The notes beneath the pieces were generated by a model, which saw only the letters and a program-made list of their open reading frames with translations, was not told where the DNA came from and did not search any database. From positions 1,623,183-1,687,182 of the forward strand of contig JAZARR010000048.1 of NCBI GenBank assembly GCA_037389465.1: DNA of 64,000 nt. The letters are read 5' to 3'. Positions 56,801 to 64,000 of the stretch are shown here, in pieces; positions within the stretch are counted from its first letter, which is position 1; each line of letters opens with the position of its first letter. The DNA comes from Baylisascaris procyonis (lineage: Eukaryota; Nematoda; Chromadorea; Rhabditida; Ascarididae). The translations under genes and the position numbers were made by a program.

Positions 56801-59800
56801 GGCAGTTTGGTTTTTACACCAACAAATTTTTCATTGATCTCTTATTTAATTACTCATTAGTGACTGAGAGTAGATGAGCATCATTCGGTGTTTAACCACA
56901 TAAAATCCACAACTTTTTAAACAGTGCATCCGGATTGGGCTCATGCGGTGGAATCCATCTATCATTGTCCCTTAACAAACCTCATATTCTTTCATTTTTA
57001 ACCACAGTTAGATTAAATGGCTAGCCGGAATCGGTTGTTTTGCGTGATTGCCGAAAATTTCATCAAATTGCCGTGTCATATTTACTAGGCCCGTGTTTCC
57101 ACATTGCGTTCAGGCTGATTGAATCTGCGTGACGTTTACATACTTCTTGAATCCAGGCGTTCTGGATGCGATTTTTTTTCCTCCTTAGGTTTGAGCTGTC
57201 TTGTATTGGCTTAGGTCCGACTTTTCTTTGATCCATAGCTTTGTTTGCATAGATTCTTCTCCATTGTTTATGTAGATTCGTATTGAAAACTTATAAACTA
57301 AGAGCTTAGCTACTCGTTTAGTTTGACTGGAGAGAATCTCATCAGCTCGTAATTAACATAGGCCAGATGGCTAAATGTCACATGGCTTTCAGTCGATATT
57401 AGCATTGTAGTTCTGTAAATGATTTTTCGCGATAGCACGCAAAAATGAAAAATGTCTGGTTAAAACTGCACCAAAATTCCCGTTGTAGTTCGAAAGTCCC
57501 GAAATTCCGATTGTGTTGCAGAAGCCTTTGAAATCTAGTGGTTTTGAAGTTACGATTTTGTTGGTCACGTATATAGGAGAATGGGATATGTTTCATGCGA
57601 TTGCTGAAAATTCTTTCAAGTTGCCTTATCATGTTTATTAGTCCAGCAGTCCCACATTGCGTATTTATAGTGTCCCCCGTTAAAAAAGTCTACCTCGACA
57701 ACCTTGCATGTAATGGCAAGAAAACTTGTATATAAGGATTAAATTCCCCGTCAACAGTAAAAAGCGATAATTCATTCAGTAGCGGCGATGGAAGGTTCTG
57801 GGCGTTGCCCTGAACCGATAGGTAATGTGAACCGAATACATTGGTTACTTTGAATGGTTTTTCTGCAATATTGGGGGCGTCAATTTTGCATAATGCCTTT
57901 GTCGATGGAGGCATGCGTGTTTGTTCCCAAATTATTCGTAATTGTCGCTGAAAAAGAAGAGAGGCAGGAGGGAGAAGGAAGCATTCATAGCACTGAGGTA
58001 GTTCCGAATGGATTCTGTCATGTGGCACCTTATGCTTTTACAAGGGTATTTTAATGCAATTTTTCATTAATACTTAAGTTATATCCCATTTATAAAATAT
58101 TGCGATTTGTTCACTGCTCAAGGCAACTGTGTTTTGTAAATTTTTTGAACTCTGTGATCGCGCATGCCTAAATAGGCCCATCATTTTCCTTTTTATATGT
58201 AGAGGGGGAAGGGTGAGAAAAATTCATTGCGTTATGTGAAAGTGTCAGAGAGAACTATAAGAACGGTAGTAAAGGCCACAGGTGCATAACTGAGTGAGTG
58301 GTTATCCTATAATGTATGCTTTCAACATGGCACATGCTCTTTTCATTCACTTTTTGTTGACGAATCGAAAGTGTCCTTGTTTTTGCTTTGCATCTGCGAT
58401 GTGCATAGGATGTTGCCATTAAAAAATGTTTGCTTTATCGTCGTCATGATTTGCAAACGTTGTTGACAAGAATGCGCTCTGATCGACGTTTAACCTCATT
58501 CATGGACATTCTCTCAGTCCTTCCCAACCTCCCCTCCCCCCTCCATCCGGCTCTTGCCCATCTACATTCCCACCCTCCAGCTGAATAAGAAAGGACGGAT
58601 TTGGAAGATACTCACAATCGCAGAAGTCATCTCTCACAATTAAAGAACTCATAATCGATATTTGTAATTGAAGGCCCGAACATATTAGCGGTGGAGGAAT
58701 GGGGAGTGATTCAGGCAAATACGGGAGTGTGTGAATTTTTGAAGTTTCATCTTTTTTTGCTTTATTGATTGCTCATTGTGCTCATCAAATCTCACTTTTA
58801 TGCTGTGATATTTAGAAAGAAAGTTGTGCAGTCAGTTTATTTGTTTATTTATATGGATCAACTGTTCTAGTATATTTGTGCTTCCTCGTGCATTATTTAT
58901 CTTTCGCTTAGTAGAATGGGAAGTGAACGAATTTCGGCTCTTAATTCTTTTCGTTCTTCATTATTATAAATGTCTGCGCTTCACATTGCTTTATGCTTTT
59001 GCTGGATATATATTTAACAAATAGTAGAGGCTTTATGGTCGGGTATTATCTCTATGATGGAGGATTGGGGAGGAGGATAAGAGTATTTGTCTGAGTTTTA
59101 CTCCACTTTTGAATGATTGTTAGGGAATTAGTGAAATTTTTGCATATAAATTCGGCAACATCAATTAAAGTTTCATTGAGGAAAGAGTAGAAGGGAAGAG
59201 CCATAAGTGAAGTGATTTTTATTAGCGAAACGTTTTGAGTTTTAGTGAATTATTTTTATGCAAATATTGCCAATTTAATTGGTGCGTATTGTCTTCGCTA
59301 ATCTCTGGGCATTAATTATTATTTCTTTATGTTATTCGAACCGGTTCCCTATTTCTTCCATTTTTTTTCATTATCTCGGTCGTTCTCTTTTCTAATCACC
59401 TCTTTCGTTTTTGATTATTAGTGGTGTTTGCAGTGCTGTTATTGTTTCTTTGGCATTATCAGTGATGTAACCGATGAAGTGAATAAAGTTTTCTGGTCGA
59501 TTGTGGCGTCAGGCAATCGAATGTTGATGTTGGTCAAGTGGCCTAGGCCGTGATGGCCTTCTCTGATCTCCTTACTGATCAGTGTGTTTGCTTTTTGTCA
59601 TTTTACGTTTGTTTTTTACAGTTGCGTGAAGAGAATGTCGTGTTTGCTCATATTTGTGAATACATATATGTACACATGTTCGTCCATCAGTTTCACTTCT
59701 GAAATTGCTAAAAGTGCTGTTGGAAATTTTGATAGGCGAGGGTGAAAGCCATGCTAGGATCTCCCTTGGTATTTTTCATGTTGATTCACAGATTAACGGT

Positions 59801-61619
59801 CAGATTTGCATCTTGCACCGACCGAACCGTAGAAATGATGAAGCATTTACGGATATTTGTAGGGGGATTGAATCGCTTAATATATATACTTCGTGTTTTA
59901 CTTGTTGCTGCTAACTTGTGAAACCACTCGAGGGCATACACAAGCAAGTACCACTAACAGCAACACGTTTTATTGCAATAAGGAAATATGCTTGCTCTGA
60001 GGCGGTTATGCGTTGACGTTTTGTTATAGTAAATATCTATGCAAATTTCATTGAACGTTTCGTTTCGTAAGCCGAGCTATTTCTGCGCTTAGTTTTGACA
60101 CACATGTTCGGTTGTGTAGGGAAACAGGTATTAGGTATTGTTCTTTGTTTTTTGAATATTTATACACAGATTGGTCCGATGGACACAACTATAAGAAATA
60201 TAGTCACGCTTATTGTCGATTTGCTTTGCTTGGTGTACTAGCTCCCAATTGATAGGGGATTGTCGATGTGCTATAAAGACGATAACCGAATGCAGTGGTG
60301 CATATTTCAGAGATGGTTATTGCAGTGGAATGTTCAATTTCACGACTTATTTGCTCGTTTGCGGTGACTTCGTCCACTCTCATGTTGTAATCGTGTTTAT
60401 TCCCGTTATCGATTCATTATACGATGTGAAGATGTAACCAAGAAAGGTGATGTGATTTTAAGATCCCCTGGAGGATAGACAGGTGACAATTGCATTGAAA
60501 ATATAAAGTGATATGAATCCATCTGCGGCACAGCACACGTTGATTGAAGTCAAAGAACGGCCATTTCACAGTGATGAGAGGATGAATGCGGACGAAGGAT
60601 CACCGATACGCAATACAGCGGTTAATTCTTCATCTTGCTTTCTTGATAGAGTGTGGGAATTTTTATCGACTCAAGTCTTTATGCAATACCGTAATCGTAA
60701 ATTCCTTCGACAGTGAAAAAGAGCCACATTGCACTTTTTATAGAGATCACTAATAGGTTTCTTTTGTGCCATTATAATATTATCTGAGCAGAAGGAATTT
60801 CGTAGTTATATGGGATCTATGAACACCGAATTTGATACATCTCCCTCCTTCTTCACTAACATTTCACGTAATGAGCGGTGTTTTATTGCGTTATGTTCAA
60901 GAGAAGAAACGTGGTTTGAATTGTTTATTCCGCATTTCGCTAACTAAATAATGCTTTTAAATTCAGCTTGGGCAAAATTTTGGAAAATTTTTCGATACTT
61001 CTAAGAAGCAAACTACAATAATTTTTGTTGGTATAGCGGAAACAGTTTTGTTTGTTTGGAGGTGCCAACTCATTTGAATTGAACTTCTTAAAAAGGGAGC
61101 ATATATATCGGTTGCCTGAGACTGTACACCTGCAGCTGCAAAATGCATTCTAGTACTGTCGTATCTCTGTTGCATACCTGTTTGTCTGATGTCTGTATGT
61201 ATCTCGTCGTGTATCCGGCTGGGAATCACTGAACCTTGAATTGTGATATTTCTAGGTATGATTCAACGATAAGATGACCAATACCAACATACTGATTGAC
61301 CTGTTAATTTCAGAAGATGCTGCAGAAGTTTGCTTAAAATGCTTATGTGGTAAGACGTTACGCAGTAAATTGGGTCATCTTCACAAAAAAAAACGAATCA
61401 TTTATGGACAGCTGTTGGCTTAAGATATGAATGCATTGTGGTGCATATTATATTGTTTGTTAACAGCTAACGAAATTGGCTGATCTGATGAGCGAAATTA
61501 AAAAAGCACACCTTGCCAGCCATCTGGCATATATTCTATTCCCATTAACAGACGGGAAAATAAACAACTACGTCTCACTATTTTGTGCCAAATAGTCTTG
61601 AATCAATTTCCGTCTTAAA
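53822..61619. other. Downstream stretch with no confident gene
   Basis: AT-rich. Open but unrecognised frames include 54652-54849, 55541-55828, 57690-58028 (- strand), 59705-59914 and 60513-60716. The last (MNPSAAQHTLIEVKERPF onwards, 67 residues) has balanced composition and is the most protein-like. Polypyrimidine and polypurine patches occur (for example 58517-58549). No exon chain was found. Confidence 0.4.
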
Positions 61620-61782
61620 GAATTCCTGGATCTCCTTGAAAAATTCAAAAGAAGCAGGCTGAATTCCTGGATCTCCTTGAAAAATTCAAAAGAAGCAGGC
61701 TGAATTCCTGGATCTCCTTCAAAATTCAAAAGAAGCAGGCTGAATTCCTGGATCTCCTTGAAAAATTCGAAAGAAGCAGGCT
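61620..61782. repeat. Four tandem copies of a 41-bp unit
   Basis: gaattcctggatctcctt begins copies at 61620, 61661, 61702 and 61742; the third copy is one base shorter. Each unit ends aaagaagcaggct and contains the palindromes gaattc and ttgaaaaattcaa. Copies are almost identical, so the array is recent. It lies near the Penelope-like element. Confidence 0.95.
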
Positions 61783-62144
61783 ATGTTCTAATAGATTAGC
61801 AAGCTACTGCAGTAATGTGTCTTCATTTAGTGTTGATTTGTCGTAATGTTATATCATTATGTAATCTGTTCTAACGTTATATCATCATATGTTATGTAAC
61901 ATTATCAGCACACTACAGCAAAAAACCCTTCATTCAGTGATCCCTTAGATTTTGGGAGAATTCTTAGCGCATACTAAGGAAATTATTTAAACCCATAAAT
62001 GCACCATTAATTATAAACATGAGATTATTTAAGAACTATGAGTGCAAAATAAAATATAAAAATGAACAAGAAGATAGTGAAAATAGATCGTATTTGTAAA
62101 AAGGATATCCTAAGAAAAGAACAAAGACCTGAGAGGTGTACACG

Positions 62145-62199
62145 TTTCGGCCCTTATTCGTTTACGTGTGCACCGGAGTTATGCGCGGGCCATCATCAG
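62145..62199 (-). ncRNA. Hammerhead-ribozyme-like core, incomplete
   Basis: On the - strand CTGATGA (complement of 62193-62199) is followed by ggccc, a 33-nt loop, gggcc and GAAAC (complement of 62144-62148). This is the conserved order of the hammerhead core with stem II closed by five pairs. Penelope-like elements carry hammerhead ribozymes in their terminal repeats, and an RT of that type lies on the same strand upstream. However, stem I cannot be closed with the sequence after GAAAC and the long loop is unusual, so it may be a decayed relic. Confidence 0.35.
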
Positions 62200-62378
62200 A
62201 ACGATACGCATAACCCTGTTAGTTAATGATGAAAGGTTGTAATGTTAGTAAAACAACACGATGTAAAGGGCAGCGTAATAAGGGGACAGATAGAAGTAGA
62301 AAAGAAGACCTGGAAACGTAAAAGACGAGGAGTAGAATGAAGAAATACAACTGAAGTCGTAAAGGGAACTATAGCTGG

Positions 62379-62444
62379 TGTCAATGTGAATATAATTAAT
62401 ATTATCGGTTTTGTCAATGTGAATATAATTAATATTATCGGTTA
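62379..62444. repeat. Two tandem copies of a 33-bp unit
   Basis: tgtcaatgtgaatataatta and the following bases occur at 62379 and 62412, 33 bp apart, essentially identical. Local duplication on the 3' side of the Penelope-like RT. Confidence 0.9.
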
Positions 62445-62961
62445 AAAGTAGATTACCAAAAACATGCCTACCTCATCTTCACGTTCCGGTTTTCTCCTTT
62501 TCTCAGTGACCGATCCTTGTGAAGCCAAACCTACGTTTCTCTTGCCACCAACTTCCATTGTTTATACGTTGTGTTGCTGTCGAGCGGACTTGAAGGTTTA
62601 CTGTCGACTGACCGAAACGGTGCACCAAACCGCACCGGGTAACTGAACCAGCTGACTGAACTGAGGAACAGGAAAAACCACCAATATATCAGAGTCAACG
62701 CACATAACAGCGAACGGGTTTGAACACGGAGACAACGAGAGAAAAGGCGCAATATAATAGAGCAGAGAAGAACAGATATCACTGAGGCTGATATATGCAA
62801 ATTAAATCGTAGCGCGGTCGTTCACCACAACAATAACCTAGATTCTATTAGTGTAATTATAAAATCAAGCTATTATGTCGGTTGTATTTTCTTATAAGAA
62901 TGCACCAGACCTTTTCATTCCATGAAGTACCTCTGTCTTTAATCTCATCATGTATAAGATA

Positions 62962-64000
62962 CTAAAGCCCATAAAAAATTGTATCAAGCAAATTACTAAT
63001 ACTCTGTCTGTTTGGGTAAACAAACTTATATATCAATTCCGGTTTATTGATCAATGCCTTGTATATAAACTTTTTCATAATGAAATTACTGAGACCTTTG
63101 TCCCTATAATTTTTAAGTAGGTCTTTGCACTTGTTGATGAAATCTTCTTTAAGGGAGCACAGTTTAGTAAACCTATAGATTTGGGAAACTATAAGGTTTT
63201 TATGTATAAACAGAGGAATATTACTATCCAATTGAGTATATTTGTTAACTGGAAAGTTAAACTGTTCGGTTTTATCATATACATTTGTGACCACACCATT
63301 ACGTGTAATACATAAGTTTAAATCCAAAAAATTGGCCATATTACCAGCATATGTAATCTCAGTCTGTAATGCTTCACTGTAAATGAAATTTGCCGTATGC
63401 TTAAAGTTTTCGCTATTGAATATTAGTAAATCATCGACATATCTACAGCAGAGAGCATTAAAGCGTGAAATTTTGGCATATGTATACTCCATAACGGAAA
63501 GAGTCAGATCTGCTATATCGGGACTTGCGTTGCCTCCCATGGGTACTCCTTTAGATTGTCGAAAAATAAAGCCAGCAAAAGTGACATAGCTCTCGCTTAT
63601 AACAAATTTAATAATTTCCATAATCTGTGTTCGAACCAGAGTGCGATAATGCTTGTTGAATTCATAGTTATCGGTGTAACATAATACTTTAGTCGTGCAA
63701 ACTTTCAAGTAGGCCTTATTAGAATTATTAAAACATACGTGTGCTAAATAATCCATTGCTTTAATTATACTGCCATGTGGTAGTGCTGTAAACAATGTAG
63801 AAAAGTCTGCCGCCAAAATACTTTTGATTTGCTTGTTGTGTTTACTGCTCATGTCCAATACGTCATAAGAATTTTTAACGCTGTAATAATAATTAATCCC
63901 GCTTCTTTGAGTGGCTATATTGCAGTAATTCCGAATATGATTTTTCATAAATTGTAGGATAATATGTAACATTGATGATAACGGTTTCAATGAACTTTTA
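62962..64000 (-). CDS. Penelope-like reverse transcriptase, 5' end beyond the window
   Basis: The - strand frame is open to the window edge and stops at 62962 after FYGL. Counting from 63990, motif A is ADFSTLFTALPHG (D62), motif B GVPMGGNASPDIADL (148-162), motif C CRYVDDLLIF (D186 and D187), motif D FLDLNL (221-226), followed by a thumb-like region with RFTKLCS. All catalytic aspartates are present. The GVPMG, ASPxxADL and YVDD set with a downstream LCS segment fits Penelope-like elements, which copy RNA into DNA at open chromosome ends or nicks. A GIY-YIG endonuclease, usual at the C-terminus of Penelope proper, does not follow; the stop comes about 45 residues after the thumb. It may be an endonuclease-lacking type or carry one upstream beyond the window. 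Confidence 0.75.
   Translation of the reverse strand, partial: KSSLKPLSSMLHIILQFMKNHIRNYCNIATQRSGINYYYSVKNSYDVLDMSSKHNKQIKSILAADFSTLFTALPHGSIIKAMDYLAHVCFNNSNKAYLKVCTTKVLCYTDNYEFNKHYRTLVRTQIMEIIKFVISESYVTFAGFIFRQSKGVPMGGNASPDIADLTLSVMEYTYAKISRFNALCCRYVDDLLIFNSENFKHTANFIYSEALQTEITYAGNMANFLDLNLCITRNGVVTNVYDKTEQFNFPVNKYTQLDSNIPLFIHKNLIVSQIYRFTKLCSLKEDFINKCKDLLKNYRDKGLSNFIMKKFIYKALINKPELIYKFVYPNRQSISNLLDTIFYGL

Overview
This window reads as AT-rich animal nuclear DNA, with a nematode the best fit. Host genes are split by introns, acceptors are mostly of the tttcag/tttatag kind, introns run from under 100 nt to about 10 kb, and the mobile-element mix (a BEL/Pao element with an envelope-like third ORF, a Ty3/Gypsy Mag-like copy, an RTE-type LINE, a Penelope-like RT) matches known nematode repertoires. 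The species cannot be fixed from sequence alone. Nothing bacterial (operons, Shine-Dalgarno sites, CRISPR) was seen.

Layout. 1-2454: the last four coding exons of a claspin-like checkpoint gene, + strand. 2455-11388: mostly non-coding, with a GC-rich block near 6.83-7.01 kb and a 178-bp satellite-like tandem array at 8216-9017. 11389-about 15165: a 5'-truncated, multiply broken Ty3/Gypsy copy with its 3' LTR. 16.3-19.1 kb: probable LTR and leader remnants of two further elements in opposite orientation, including a 130-bp repeat array. 21678-29312: a nearly complete BEL/Pao retroelement with 257- and 254-bp LTRs, Gag, Pol and an envelope-like ORF, carrying frameshifts. 30790-34445: a four-exon gene for a four-transmembrane protein, not recognised. 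37107-53821: a ten-exon gene matching the NICE-3/C1orf43 family, its introns holding a perfect inverted-repeat element (37622-38086), a dead antisense RTE-type LINE (about 39814-41340) and small duplications. 53822-61600: no confident gene. 61620-64000: short tandem repeats, a possible hammerhead-ribozyme-like core, and a Penelope-like RT ORF on the - strand running off the right edge.

The host genes show no functional link. The strongest evidence for each is the codon-phase agreement across several independently chosen splice sites, together with family-like motifs in the joined peptides. The mobile elements are judged from motif order, LTR pairs and breaks in reading frame. Family names come from remembered motifs, not from any search. 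Most short ORFs here are chance and are not listed.
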